DNA from: Phaeospirillum sp.
GTDB taxonomy: Bacteria > Pseudomonadota > Alphaproteobacteria > Rhodospirillales > Magnetospirillaceae
Reading direction: 5' to 3'
Assembly: GCA_030824585.1 (NCBI GenBank)
Contig: JAVBXM010000243.1
Coordinates: 1 to 57,659 of the forward strand
Length of the DNA: 57,659 bases
In this document: one piece after another, positions 16,381 through 24,794 of the stretch
Position numbering within the stretch: position 1 is the stretch's first letter
Layout of the letters: the number at the start of each line of letters is the position of its first letter
Notes under the pieces: generated by a model
Database searches by the model: none
Told to the model about the DNA's origin: nothing
Seen by the model: only the letters and a program-made list of their open reading frames with translations
Program-made: the position numbers and the translations under genes

Positions 16381-17293
16381 GGATCGCCTGCTCCACATGG
16401 CCTTGGGAGAGGCCGCAATGCCCGGCGGCCCATTCCCTGGACGCCGAGCCCAGCAAGAAGCCGTCGCCCAGCGACAGCCGCTTCAGCCGGATGCCCAGGC
16501 CGTGGTCGGCCATGGTCTCGGCGACGATGGTGCCTACTCCGCCGGAGGACACCGCTTCCTCCAAGGTGACGACCGCCCGCTTGCCGGACAGCAGCGCGGC
16601 GAGGCGGCCGCCATCCACCGGCTTCAGGCGGAACAGATCGATCACGCCCACGCTGAGCCCGTCCTTGGCCAGGGCCTCGGCGGCGGCCTTGGCGGTCCAG
16701 GTCTGCACGCCGGTGGAAACGATCACCGCGTCCGTCCCCTCGGCCACCATGCCCAGGCCGGCCGAGAAATCCATGCTGGCCGCGTCGTAGAGGGCGGGCA
16801 GCACTTCCTTGTCCATGCGCACATAGCCGGGGCGGCGCGCCCCGTGGGCCAGCTTGACGGCGGCGAAGGCGGTGGTGGCGTCGGCCGGATTGTAGATGTG
16901 CATGTTGCCCAGCGACCGCAGGATGGCGATGTCCTCGGTGCCGTGATGGGTGGGGCCGTCCACGCCATAGGCCAGGCCGGCGCCGACCCCGATGATGGTG
17001 ACCGGAAGGTTGGGCACGCAGATGTCCAGCTTGACCTGCTCGAAGCAGCGCGCGGTGACGTGGGCGATGATGCCGTAGACGAACACCCGTTTGCCGGCCA
17101 GGGCCATGCCGCCGGCCACGCTCATCATGTTCTGCTCGGCGATGCCCACATTGAAGGCGCGCTCGGGCATTTCGGCACGGATGGCATCCAGCCCCATGGC
17201 GCCCATGTCGTTGGTCAGGATCACGGCGGCCGGGTCGGCCCGCATGACCTCGATGACGCTGTTGAAGACCGCGTCGCGGAAATCCAGTCCCAT
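16367..17293 (-). CDS. Transketolase C-terminal subunit (split transketolase)
   Basis: The 308-residue protein corresponds to the pyrimidine-binding and C-terminal domains of transketolase, with FNVGIAEQNMMSVAGGMALAG containing the conserved ThDP-activating Glu, then GPTHHGTEDIAILRSL. The N-terminal half is the adjacent gene at 17304, so the enzyme is split into two chains as in many biosynthetic loci. Transketolases move a two-carbon ketol unit between sugars. Being inside a sugar operon suggests a dedicated two-carbon transfer, perhaps making a higher-carbon sugar; this is inference. Confidence 0.85.
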   Translation of the reverse strand: MGLDFRDAVFNSVIEVMRADPAAVILTNDMGAMGLDAIRAEMPERAFNVGIAEQNMMSVAGGMALAGKRVFVYGIIAHVTARCFEQVKLDICVPNLPVTIIGVGAGLAYGVDGPTHHGTEDIAILRSLGNMHIYNPADATTAFAAVKLAHGARRPGYVRMDKEVLPALYDAASMDFSAGLGMVAEGTDAVIVSTGVQTWTAKAAAEALAKDGLSVGVIDLFRLKPVDGGRLAALLSGKRAVVTLEEAVSSGGVGTIVAETMADHGLGIRLKRLSLGDGFLLGSASREWAAGHCGLSQGHVEQAIRDLL

Positions 17294-17303
17294 GGCGGTC
17301 CCC

Positions 17304-18140
17304 CTATGCCAGTTCCGCGATGCGAGCCCGAAGGATCTCGCGCGCGGTGGTGATCTCGTCGCCCTTGGGCATGCGGTGATGCCACAGGGGGGAATTCTCC
17401 ATGAACGGCACGCCCTTGCCCTTGGTGGTATGGGCGATGATGGCGAAGGGCTTGCCCTGCTCGCGGTCGCGGGCCCGGGTCAGCGTCTCGATCAGGCCGG
17501 AAATGTCGTGGCCGTCCGTGTCCACCGCCTCCCAGCCGAAGGCGCGGAAGCGCTCGGACAGGGGTTCCAGCGTCAGGTAATTGTCGGTGAAGTCGGTGGC
17601 GCCCAGCCGGTTGCGGTCGACGATGGCCACCAGATTGTGGAGCTTCTGGTGGCCGGCCAGCATGGCGGCCTCCCAGATGGAGCCCTCGTTGCACTCGCCG
17701 TCGCCCAGCACCACGAACACCCGCCAGGGAGCCTTGTCCAGCCGTCCGGCCAGGGCCATGCCGGTCCCCAGGCCCAGCCCGTGGCCCAGCGAGCCGGAAC
17801 AGGCCTCGATACCGGGAATCTCCGTGTCGGGATGGCCGGGCAGCAGACTGCCGGCCCCGGCGAAGCGCGACAGTTCCTCGGGCGGAAAGAAGCCCCTGTC
17901 GGCCAGGGCGGCGTAGAGGGTCAGGCAGGCGTGGCCCTTGCTGAGGATGAAGCGGTCGCGGCCTTCCCAGCGCGGCTCCTCGGGGCGCAGGCGCAGCACG
18001 CCGCCGTAGAACAGGGCGGTGGCCACGTCGGCCCAGGAATAGGCCGGCGGGATGTGGCCCTTCTTGCCGCAAAGCGCCGTCTCGAGCGCGGCAAGGCGCA
18101 ACTCGGCCGCCTTGCGGGTCAGGAATCCGATATTGTGCAT
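17304..18140 (-). CDS. Transketolase N-terminal subunit (split transketolase)
   Basis: The 278-residue protein carries the ThDP pyrophosphate-binding motif GDGECNEG at 146-153, continuing into SIWEAAMLAGH and ending near VDRNRLG. It also has FILSKGHACLTLYAALA and the GSLGHGLGLGTGMALAG loop. It pairs with the C-terminal subunit eleven bases downstream. Length is typical for an isolated N-terminal half. The native cofactor is thiamine diphosphate with Mg2+, and the pair should act in the cytoplasm. Donor and acceptor sugars are not known. Confidence 0.85.
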   Translation of the reverse strand: MHNIGFLTRKAAELRLAALETALCGKKGHIPPAYSWADVATALFYGGVLRLRPEEPRWEGRDRFILSKGHACLTLYAALADRGFFPPEELSRFAGAGSLLPGHPDTEIPGIEACSGSLGHGLGLGTGMALAGRLDKAPWRVFVVLGDGECNEGSIWEAAMLAGHQKLHNLVAIVDRNRLGATDFTDNYLTLEPLSERFRAFGWEAVDTDGHDISGLIETLTRARDREQGKPFAIIAHTTKGKGVPFMENSPLWHHRMPKGDEITTAREILRARIAELA

Positions 18141-18165
18141 GGCGGCACGCCCTCCCCCGCGATTT

Positions 18166-19161
18166 TCAGTCGCGGAAATAGTTCACTTTCTTGTCGTGCT
18201 CGTCGGCATGGGACAGGAACCATTCCCAGGTTCCCTTCAGCCCCTCGTACAGCGAGACCTGGGGCTCGAAGCCGATCACCCGCTTGGCGTTGGTACCGTC
18301 CATAACCCGCTTGGGAAAGCCCGACGGCTTGGTGGTGTCGAAGAACGCCTCGAAGGGAGTGACCTTCTGCAGGGTCTCGACCATCTCGCGGATGGTGATG
18401 CCGTAGCCGCAGCCCAGGTTGATAGGCTTGCTTTCGGTACCGCGCAGGCAGGCCAGGATGATGCCGCGCGCGCAATCGGTGGCGTGCAGGAAGTCGCGGA
18501 CCGCCGAGCCATCGCCCCAGATCAGCACCGGCTTGTCGCCGCGCCGCACCCGGGCCATCAGGGTGGGAATCACCATGGCGTTGGCTTCGTCGAAATTGTC
18601 ACCGGGACCGTAGATGTTGGACGGCCGCACGATGGCGAAATTATCCAGGCCGTACTGGATGCGATAGGCATCCACCTGCAGCTCGGCCATGCGCTTGGCC
18701 CAGCCGGGGAACATGTCCATGGGCGGCTGGCTGAAATCGTTGTCCTCCTCGCGGAAGACCTCGGCGCTCTGATAGGCGCCGATCGAGCTGGTGTAGAGCA
18801 CCTTCTTGGCGTTGTTGCGCCGCGCCGCCTCCAGCATGTTGGTGTTCATCATCAGGAGCGGCACGAAGAAGCTGGCCGGCTTCTCCTTGGTCACCACCAC
18901 CGAGCCCTTGATGCCCGCCACGTGGAAGACGTAGTCCACGCCGTTGGTCACGTCCAGGCAGAAGCCCAGATCGGACAGATCGCCATAGACGTGCTTGGCC
19001 TTGGGGTGGACTTCCAGGCGATCGAGGGAGACGCTGGTCACCTCGGCGCCGGCCTCGCACAGCAGGCGGACCACCTCGCGGCCGATCATGCCGGTGCCGC
19101 CGGTGACGATGGCCTTGCGGCCGGCCAATTGGTCGAGGATGTCGGCGGGAAGGCTGGTCAT
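18166..19161 (-). CDS. NDP-sugar epimerase/dehydratase-family SDR
   Basis: The 331-residue SDR has IVTGGTGMIGREV, HVAGIKGSV, YTSSIGAYQSAE, RPSNIYGPGDNFDEAN and WGDGSAVRDFLHATDCARG, clear marks of nucleotide-sugar SDRs. The YxxxK position reads P152-G-W-A-K156, with lysine kept and tyrosine apparently replaced, as in the paralogue at 14293. The start ATG at 19161 lies two bases after the stop of the E1 beta gene. Its operon position between two ThDP enzyme pairs suggests it processes their substrate or product. Confidence 0.7.
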   Translation of the reverse strand: MTSLPADILDQLAGRKAIVTGGTGMIGREVVRLLCEAGAEVTSVSLDRLEVHPKAKHVYGDLSDLGFCLDVTNGVDYVFHVAGIKGSVVVTKEKPASFFVPLLMMNTNMLEAARRNNAKKVLYTSSIGAYQSAEVFREEDNDFSQPPMDMFPGWAKRMAELQVDAYRIQYGLDNFAIVRPSNIYGPGDNFDEANAMVIPTLMARVRRGDKPVLIWGDGSAVRDFLHATDCARGIILACLRGTESKPINLGCGYGITIREMVETLQKVTPFEAFFDTTKPSGFPKRVMDGTNAKRVIGFEPQVSLYEGLKGTWEWFLSHADEHDKKVNYFRD

Positions 19162-19163
19162 GG

Positions 19164-20231
19164 TCAGAACGGTCCCCTGAAATGCTTGTAGAAATCGGTC
19201 ATGGATTTGTGGGTCGGAATGGGCACGCCGTGGTCGGCCTTGCCCCTCACCAGCTTTGCCACCGCGTCGATGGTCAGGTGCAGGTCGGGGTAGTAGACGT
19301 CCTCCAGCGACTTGGCGGTGGGGCACGGGGCCAGAGCCATGCCCAGGTTGACCACCGGGGCCTTCAAGACACCGGGATCGCTTTCCGCCACGATGCGGCA
19401 AACCTCGGCCGACACGCCGTAGGGCAGCCACGAGGTGTCGGCGACCACCAGCTTGCCGGTCTTGGTGACGCTGTCCATGATCATCTTGCGGTCGGGCCGG
19501 GACACGCAATGCAGGTCGATGACCTCGCAATCGATGCCGTGCTGGGCCAGATGGGCGGCGGCGCGCCGGGCTTCCAGCACCATGATGGAGGTGGCGACGA
19601 TGGTCACGTCCTTGCCCCGGCGCTCCAGCCTCGAGCCGAACGGATCGGTCACCGGCGGATGCTGGTCGGTGTCGAACGACAGGTCGTACATCAGGCGATG
19701 CTCGAACGACACCACCGGGCCCTTGTGGGTCCTCACCGCGTGGTCGTAGGTGCGAAGGATGGCCTCGGGGGTGGACGGCATCACCACGGTCAGGCCGGGA
19801 ATATGGGCGAACAGCGATTGCAGGCTCTGGGAATGCTGCGCGCCTTGCCCCCACGACCGGCCGATCACCATGCGGACCAGCATGGGAACCTGGAACAGGC
19901 CGCCGAACATGTATTTGTACTTGGCCGCCATGTTGATCAACTGGTTGACCGCCAACAGGCCGAAATCGGCGCGAATATGGGTGTTGATGGGGTAAAGGCC
20001 GTTGATGGCCCCGCCGACGCACAGGCCGGTGACGGCGTCCTCGGACAGCGGCGTCTCGATCACCCGGCCGGGGAACTCCTTGTGCAGGTCCGACGTGGTG
20101 CCGAAGATGCCCTTATGATCGGTGACCCCTTGGCCGATGATGATGGTGTTGTCGCTCTCGGCCATGGCGCGGCGCATGGCGGTGGCCAGTCCGTCGCGGT
20201 AGGTCATGCGGGGAGGCAGGCTGATGGTCAT
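19164..20231 (-). CDS. Dehydrogenase E1 component, beta subunit (ThDP-dependent)
   Basis: The 355-residue protein matches E1 beta subunits of 2-oxoacid dehydrogenases. It has MTYRDGLATAMRRAMAESDNTIIIGQGV, RVIETPLSEDAVTGLCVGGAINGL, a QGAQHSQSLQSLFAHIPGL block and VVMPSTPEA. With the alpha subunit immediately upstream it should decarboxylate a 2-oxoacid on thiamine diphosphate. No lipoyl E2 or E3 gene is nearby, so the carbon unit may go to another acceptor, as in ThDP enzymes that build branched sugars. That last point is inference. Confidence 0.8.
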   Translation of the reverse strand: MTISLPPRMTYRDGLATAMRRAMAESDNTIIIGQGVTDHKGIFGTTSDLHKEFPGRVIETPLSEDAVTGLCVGGAINGLYPINTHIRADFGLLAVNQLINMAAKYKYMFGGLFQVPMLVRMVIGRSWGQGAQHSQSLQSLFAHIPGLTVVMPSTPEAILRTYDHAVRTHKGPVVSFEHRLMYDLSFDTDQHPPVTDPFGSRLERRGKDVTIVATSIMVLEARRAAAHLAQHGIDCEVIDLHCVSRPDRKMIMDSVTKTGKLVVADTSWLPYGVSAEVCRIVAESDPGVLKAPVVNLGMALAPCPTAKSLEDVYYPDLHLTIDAVAKLVRGKADHGVPIPTHKSMTDFYKHFRGPF

Positions 20232-20242
20232 GGCGGCGGCTT

Positions 20243-21172
20243 TCAGTAGACGTCGGTCAGCAGGTCGTCGAGGCCGGGCAGTTCGCCCGCCTCGGCGAAG
20301 GCGACCGCCTGATCGATCTCGGCATCCAGGGCGGGCTTCAGCTCGGCCACCAGGGCGGTATCGGCGCACAGCGGGTCCTTGGCCATCCAGGCTTCCACCT
20401 CCGCCTGGGAACGGTAGCCGGCGGCGAAGTCCTCGCCCGGCCCCACATGCTCCTTGTAGCGGCAGGTCATCACCTCCATCACCCGGGGGCGGCCGTCGGC
20501 GCGCATGGCGTCCGTGACCTGCCGCGTGACATCGCCGATCTTGAGGAAGTCCCAGCCCTCGTCGATGCGCACCGTCTCGATGCCGTAGGAGCGGGCATGC
20601 TCGAGAATGCGGTACGATTGGCGCTCGGCCAGGCTGGCATGCACCGCCAGCCCGTTGTTCTCGCACAGGAACAGGGCCGGCAGCCCATAGAGCGAGGCGA
20701 GATTGAGGGATTCGTGATAGGTGCCCTGCTCGGTGGCGCCATCGCCGAAACAGACGACGCTGAGGCCGGGCTTCTTGAGGATGCGGTTGGCCATGGCGCC
20801 GCCCACCGCGACGGAAATGGTCGAGCCCACCACCGCCGAGGCGCCCATGACCCCCACCTGGGGGGCCGCCAGATGCATGGAGCCGGCCTTGCCGCCCGAC
20901 ACGCCGTTGCGCCGGCCGTACAGCTCGGCCATCAGTTCGGGAAGGGGGCCGCCCTTGGCCATGTAGAAGGCATGGCCGCGATAGGTGATGTAGACCGCGT
21001 CCTCGGGGCGCAAGGCCTCGCAGACCCCCACCGCCACGGCCTCCTGGCCGATGGACAGGTGGACGGGACTTTGGATCTTGTCGCTGGGATAAAGCTCGAT
21101 GACTTTTTCCTCGACAAGACGGATACGGAGCGCCTGCCGGAACAGCTCCTGATAGCGGTCGTTTCGTGACAT
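20243..21172 (-). CDS. Dehydrogenase E1 component, alpha subunit (ThDP-dependent)
   Basis: The 309-residue protein has the ThDP-binding motif GDGATEQG at 143-150, continuing TYHESLNLASLYGLPALFLCENN, and the family blocks YITYRGHAFYMAKG and GGKAGSMH. It is typical in length for pyruvate or acetoin dehydrogenase E1 alpha. The ATG at 21172 is used here; an in-frame ATG at 21193 is also possible. It is the first gene of the minus-strand sugar run, separated by only 44 bases from the UDG-like gene, so co-transcription with that upstream group cannot be excluded. Confidence 0.8.
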   Translation of the reverse strand: MSRNDRYQELFRQALRIRLVEEKVIELYPSDKIQSPVHLSIGQEAVAVGVCEALRPEDAVYITYRGHAFYMAKGGPLPELMAELYGRRNGVSGGKAGSMHLAAPQVGVMGASAVVGSTISVAVGGAMANRILKKPGLSVVCFGDGATEQGTYHESLNLASLYGLPALFLCENNGLAVHASLAERQSYRILEHARSYGIETVRIDEGWDFLKIGDVTRQVTDAMRADGRPRVMEVMTCRYKEHVGPGEDFAAGYRSQAEVEAWMAKDPLCADTALVAELKPALDAEIDQAVAFAEAGELPGLDDLLTDVY

Positions 21173-21216
21173 TCGCGGCCCATCCTCGTGCATTCCGCCG
21201 GTCAGGATAAGCGCCC

Positions 21217-21807
21217 TCAGGTTAACAAATTGATCATCGCCAGCCGCCGCGCCTCGGGCAGCAATTGCTCGGTGAACCACGGGTTTTTGGCCTCCCAGGC
21301 GGTGGTCCGCCACGAGGGATGGGGCAGCACCAGGAAGCGCGGCAGGTAGTCGCGCCATGCCGCCACCGTCTCGGTCAGACTGGCCTTGCGCCGTCCCCCC
21401 AGGTGATGGGCCTGGGCGTAGGAGCCGACCAGCAGGATGAGGCGCAGGTCGGGCAGATGCTCCAGCACCGCGCCGTGCCACAGCGGCGCGCATTCCGGCC
21501 GGGGCGGGCAGTCCCCGCCCCTCGGCAGGCGGCCGGGATAGCACAGGCCGGTGGGCAGAATGGCGATGCGCGAGACGTCGTAGAAGGTATCGCGGTCCAG
21601 ATCCAGCCACTGGCGCAGCCGGTCGCCCGAGCGGTCGTTCCAGGGAATTCCCGTCTCGTGCACCTTGGTGCCCGGCGCCTGCCCGACGATCAGCAGGCGG
21701 GCGGTTCCGGACAGGCGGAACACCGGATTGGGTCCCAGAGGCAGATGGGCCTCGCACACCCGGCAGGCCCGCATGCGGGCCGCCAAAGCGTCGAGCCCGC
21801 CGATCAT
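21217..21807 (-). CDS. Uracil-DNA glycosylase superfamily protein
   Basis: The 196-residue protein has an N-terminal CRVC pair, the GQAPGTKVHETGIPWNDRSGDRLRQW-type active-site block (seen in two parts) and a late HPSWRTTAWEAKNPWF. This is the pattern of a family of UDG-like proteins (COG1573-like). UDGs excise uracil from DNA, but members of this branch are poorly characterised. The start ATG at 21807 overlaps the preceding HAD gene stop by ATGA, so it is translationally coupled to it. Confidence 0.7.
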   Translation of the reverse strand: MIGGLDALAARMRACRVCEAHLPLGPNPVFRLSGTARLLIVGQAPGTKVHETGIPWNDRSGDRLRQWLDLDRDTFYDVSRIAILPTGLCYPGRLPRGGDCPPRPECAPLWHGAVLEHLPDLRLILLVGSYAQAHHLGGRRKASLTETVAAWRDYLPRFLVLPHPSWRTTAWEAKNPWFTEQLLPEARRLAMINLLT

Positions 21808-22469
21808 CCCTTGAGATCGATCAGCGCCGCCAGGCTCATGCCGGCCAGGTCGGGCAGCACCGCGGCGGCACCGGTGAAGTCCGATCCCCTGGTGTAGAGG
21901 CTGGGGGTGACCACCACCTTGAGGCCGATGGCGGTGGCCGCCGCCAGCCCGTTGGGGGAATCCTCCAGCACCAGGCATTTGTCGGCGGGCAGCTCCAGGC
22001 GCTTCAGCACCAGGGCGTAGACCTCGGGGTCGGGCTTCTTGCGGCGTACGTCCTCGGCGCAGGCGATGACGTGGAAGAAGGCCTTGCGGGCTCCAAGCAG
22101 CGCCTCCACATTGACCCGCGCCGCCGTGGTGGCGATGGCCAGCTTCAACCCTTGCGCCCGTGCCGACGAGATCAGCGATTCCACCCCGGGGCGGAACGAC
22201 ACCTGCCCGCTGTCCACCATCTTGGCGTAGATCTGGTTCTTGCGCCCGTGCAGCCCGGCCACCAGCTCGGGCGAGGCATCGGGGGCGAAGGACAGGATGC
22301 GCTCCTTGCCGCCCGACACCTTCAGCAACTGGCGATAGATGGCCTGGTTCCAGGTCCAGCTGAGCCCCGCCTCGGAAAAGGCGCGATTGAAGGCGTAGCG
22401 ATGCGCCTCCTCGGTCTCGGCCAGGGTGCCGTCCACGTCGAAGATCAGGGCGGCGACACGGGTCATCAT
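21804..22469 (-). CDS. HAD-superfamily hydrolase, CbbY/beta-phosphoglucomutase type
   Basis: The 221-residue protein has the HAD motif I FDVDGTLAETEEAHRYAFN with both catalytic aspartates, motif II as IATTAAR, a lysine in RRKKPDPEVY, and motif IV VLEDSPNGL. The cap domain lies after motif I (subfamily IA). CbbY proteins dephosphorylate sugar phosphates such as xylulose 1,5-bisphosphate. It is probably not the GmhB heptose bisphosphatase, which has a different layout. It overlaps the UDG-like gene by four bases; the cupredoxin gene ends two bases upstream. Confidence 0.8.
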   Translation of the reverse strand: MMTRVAALIFDVDGTLAETEEAHRYAFNRAFSEAGLSWTWNQAIYRQLLKVSGGKERILSFAPDASPELVAGLHGRKNQIYAKMVDSGQVSFRPGVESLISSARAQGLKLAIATTAARVNVEALLGARKAFFHVIACAEDVRRKKPDPEVYALVLKRLELPADKCLVLEDSPNGLAAATAIGLKVVVTPSLYTRGSDFTGAAAVLPDLAGMSLAALIDLKG

Positions 22470-22470
22470 C

Positions 22471-22947
22471 TCAGCGGACCACGTCGATCACGCCGCGCTC
22501 GCCCAGGGACGGGTGGCCGATGGCGGAGCATTCGAAGGTGTAGGCGCCGAAACGGGCCGGCACGAACCACAATTCCTTGGTCTGGCCCGCCGGAATGGAC
22601 AGGCTTTCGATCCACGGCCCCTTGAGGGTCTGGTCGCCGCCGCGCACGCTTTCCACCGCGATGTCGGCGAAGAACTGCCGGGCGGCAAGGCCGTGGTCGG
22701 AATCAGTGGCGTTGACCAGCACCAGCCGGGTGGCCCGGTCGCGATGAAAGGTCCAGTCCGACGGCGTGAAGGCGTGGCCGGCAATGGTCACCCGCACCTC
22801 CTCGGGCGCCGCCCAATCGGTGGCGGCGACGATCTCGGCGGCATCGGACACGAAGCCGGGCGGCAGGCGGTTGGTCACCGCGTCCGAACCGGCGCAGGCG
22901 GCCAGGACGGACAGCGACAGGGCGACGGCCAGACGGCGCATGATCAT
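22471..22947 (-). CDS. Cupredoxin-like lipoprotein
   Basis: The 158-residue protein starts with a lipoprotein signal peptide ending in the lipobox LAAC, so it is likely anchored in the periplasm. The rest forms a cupredoxin fold: HAFTPSDWTF, DSDHG with the first copper His, and FECSAIGHPSLGERG with the Cys and second His. The axial methionine expected in the last loop (GM.G) is Glu here (GERG). This might alter or abolish type 1 copper binding. The start ATG overlaps the preceding cupin stop by ATGA. Confidence 0.7.
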   Translation of the reverse strand: MIMRRLAVALSLSVLAACAGSDAVTNRLPPGFVSDAAEIVAATDWAAPEEVRVTIAGHAFTPSDWTFHRDRATRLVLVNATDSDHGLAARQFFADIAVESVRGGDQTLKGPWIESLSIPAGQTKELWFVPARFGAYTFECSAIGHPSLGERGVIDVVR

Positions 22948-23372
22948 TTTCCGGGGCTCCATCCCTTGGGGGCCATTTCGAAACCGGCGAACTCGAAGGC
23001 CGGCGACACGGTGCAGCCCACCAGCGTCCAGGCTCCCATCGGCTCGGCGGCCTGCCAGCAGCCGGACGGCACGATCACCTGGGGCGAGTGCCCGGCGACG
23101 ACGTCGGGGCCAAGCAACGTCCCCCGCTGGCTCAGCCCATCCTCGGACAGCAGCAGGCGCAGCGGGTCGCCGGCATGGTAGTGCCAGATCTCGGTGGCGT
23201 CGACCCGGTGCCAATGGGAGCGTTCGCCCGCCTTCAGCAGGTAATAGATGGCGGTGCCCGCCCCCCGTCCGCCGCCCTCGGGGGCATGGCGCCAGGTCTC
23301 GGCGTAATGCCCGCCCTCGGGATGGGGCTGGAGGCCCAGCCGGGCGATGACGGCTTCGGCGGTCTGCACCAT
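22944..23372 (-). CDS. DUF985-type cupin protein
   Basis: The 142-residue protein has the DUF985 hallmarks: LGLQPHPEGGHYAETWR, AIYYLLKAGERSHWHRVDATEIWHYHAGDPL, and a late CTVSPAFEFAGFEM. The HxH and E residues are arranged as in metal-binding cupins. The function of this family is not firmly known. The stop/start overlaps on both sides (ATGA downstream, TGATG upstream) show it is coupled with the GST and cupredoxin genes. Confidence 0.8.
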   Translation of the reverse strand: MVQTAEAVIARLGLQPHPEGGHYAETWRHAPEGGGRGAGTAIYYLLKAGERSHWHRVDATEIWHYHAGDPLRLLLSEDGLSQRGTLLGPDVVAGHSPQVIVPSGCWQAAEPMGAWTLVGCTVSPAFEFAGFEMAPKGWSPGK

Positions 23373-23977
23373 CAGTCCTTGGGTTCGGTCTTGACCATGG
23401 AGGGGCGCCGGGTCGCCCCGGCGTACCACTTGGCGAGGTTGGGATGGGCGACGCGCCAGTCCTCGGCCGGAAAGCGCAGGTCGAGATACCCCAGCGCCAC
23501 CGCCGCGCCGATCTGGCCGATCAGGAAGTCGCGGCCCCACAGGGCGCATTCCTCCTCCATCACGTCGAGCGCACGGGTGATGGCGCGGCCCTGGCGGTCT
23601 GTCCAGTCGCTCCAGCGCTTGTCGGCGGGCCGCATGGTGGCCTCGAGGCGCTTGACCAGCGCCGCGTCGAGGATGCCGTCGGCCAGGGCGGCCAGCCGCA
23701 GTTGCTCCCAGCGCGCCCCGCCCACCGGCGGAAACAGCTTCTGCCCGTCATGGAGCGAATCCAGGTACTCGCAGATGACGGGGGAGTCGAACAGCGCCTC
23801 GCCCCCCTCGGTGATCAGGGCCGGCACCTTGCCCAGGGGATTGTCCCTGGGCAGGTCGGTGTCCGGCGACCAGGCATTGGTCAGCACGAACTCGATGCGG
23901 GGTTCCAGCCCCGTCTCGACGGCGACCACCCAGCACTTGCGGGCATAGGGCGAGGTGGTGGAATAACGCAGCTTCAT
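23372..23977 (-). CDS. Glutathione S-transferase family protein
   Basis: The 201-residue protein has a thioredoxin-like N-terminal domain starting MKLRYSTTSPYARKCWVVA, with the family VPALI motif as KVPALITEGG and DSPVICEYLDSL for glutathione binding. An all-helical C-terminal domain contains the GQIGAAVALGYLDLRFP segment. It resembles small bacterial GSTs with an N-terminal STTSPY(A/V)RK pattern. It probably conjugates or reduces glutathione adducts in the cytoplasm. It heads a run of four overlapping genes; a roughly 95-base gap separates it from the DUF4198 gene. Confidence 0.85.
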   Translation of the reverse strand: MKLRYSTTSPYARKCWVVAVETGLEPRIEFVLTNAWSPDTDLPRDNPLGKVPALITEGGEALFDSPVICEYLDSLHDGQKLFPPVGGARWEQLRLAALADGILDAALVKRLEATMRPADKRWSDWTDRQGRAITRALDVMEEECALWGRDFLIGQIGAAVALGYLDLRFPAEDWRVAHPNLAKWYAGATRRPSMVKTEPKD

Positions 23978-24072
23978 GAAGGAACACCCCGAACCGGGAG
24001 GGCAGGACCATCATGCTTGGGTCCCCACCCCCCGCGAGTCAAGGGCGACGATGTTCTATCACCAATGCGGCT

Positions 24073-24786
24073 TCAACGCCCGAAGGCCAGCGTCGCCGCC
24101 AAGGCGTCCTCCGCCGCCAGTTGCGGTGCCGATCCGGGAACCTTGCGCGACACGCCCAGCAGGGTGAGGCCCGGCCGGGCGGCGATTTCGGCGATTCCCG
24201 CCCCGTCGGCCTCGAGCTTGGCGGTCTGCTCGCTCTTGGGGTCGCCGACGGTGATCGCCGCGCCGGGCAGCGGCTTGCCATCGAGGTCGACGCGGACCTT
24301 CAGGGGCTCCCCGGCCTTGAGCCGGTAAGGATCGGCCAGGGGAACGATCTCCAGCCGGTGCCCCACCGCGCCGCCCAGGGCCTGGGCGCCCGGCAGCACC
24401 AGCTTGGCGAATTTCAGCGACCAGCGGCTTTCCTGGGCATCGGGAACGTTCAGCCGGCTGGTGTTGCGGCTGCCCATGGCCGTCTTGACCCAGAAGCCCC
24501 CGTCGTAACGGGCCGCCACCACCCGGGCGCCATCGGCGGCGGGGGGCAAAGCCAGCGGCGGCATGGTGTCATAGCCGGGCTTGACCGCGTCCAGCAGCGA
24601 GACGGTCCCCTTGCCCGCCGCCTGGACATTCACCTCGAACAGGCGGTAGCGGTCGGCGCCGCCCCCTTCCCCGGCATGGCCATAGATCGCCCGCACCCCC
24701 GCCGGATCGGGTTCGAGCCAGAGATCGTGGGCCAGGGCGGGGGCGGCGGCCAGCAGGGCCAGGGTGCAAGCAAGCAGGGTCTTCAT
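24073..24786 (-). CDS. DUF4198 periplasmic protein (NikM-like), partner of TonB receptor
   Basis: The 237-residue protein begins with a signal peptide (MKTLLACTLALLAAAPALA) and then HDLWLEPDP, the mark of DUF4198/NikM-like proteins. Its histidine right after cleavage is thought to help metal binding. It ends with an Ig-like strand region (VDLDGKPLPGAAITVGDP). ATG 24786 is preferred because GAGG lies six bases upstream. It follows the TonB receptor by nine bases, so both likely act in uptake of one metal or metal complex; which metal is not known. Confidence 0.7.
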   Translation of the reverse strand: MKTLLACTLALLAAAPALAHDLWLEPDPAGVRAIYGHAGEGGGADRYRLFEVNVQAAGKGTVSLLDAVKPGYDTMPPLALPPAADGARVVAARYDGGFWVKTAMGSRNTSRLNVPDAQESRWSLKFAKLVLPGAQALGGAVGHRLEIVPLADPYRLKAGEPLKVRVDLDGKPLPGAAITVGDPKSEQTAKLEADGAGIAEIAARPGLTLLGVSRKVPGSAPQLAAEDALAATLAFGR

Positions 24787-24794
24787 GGCGATCC

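Noticed and set aside
21804-22469. HAD protein as GmhB, the missing heptose bisphosphatase
   Set aside because: It has the CbbY/beta-phosphoglucomutase-type cap and motifs, not the GmhB histidinol-phosphatase-like layout.
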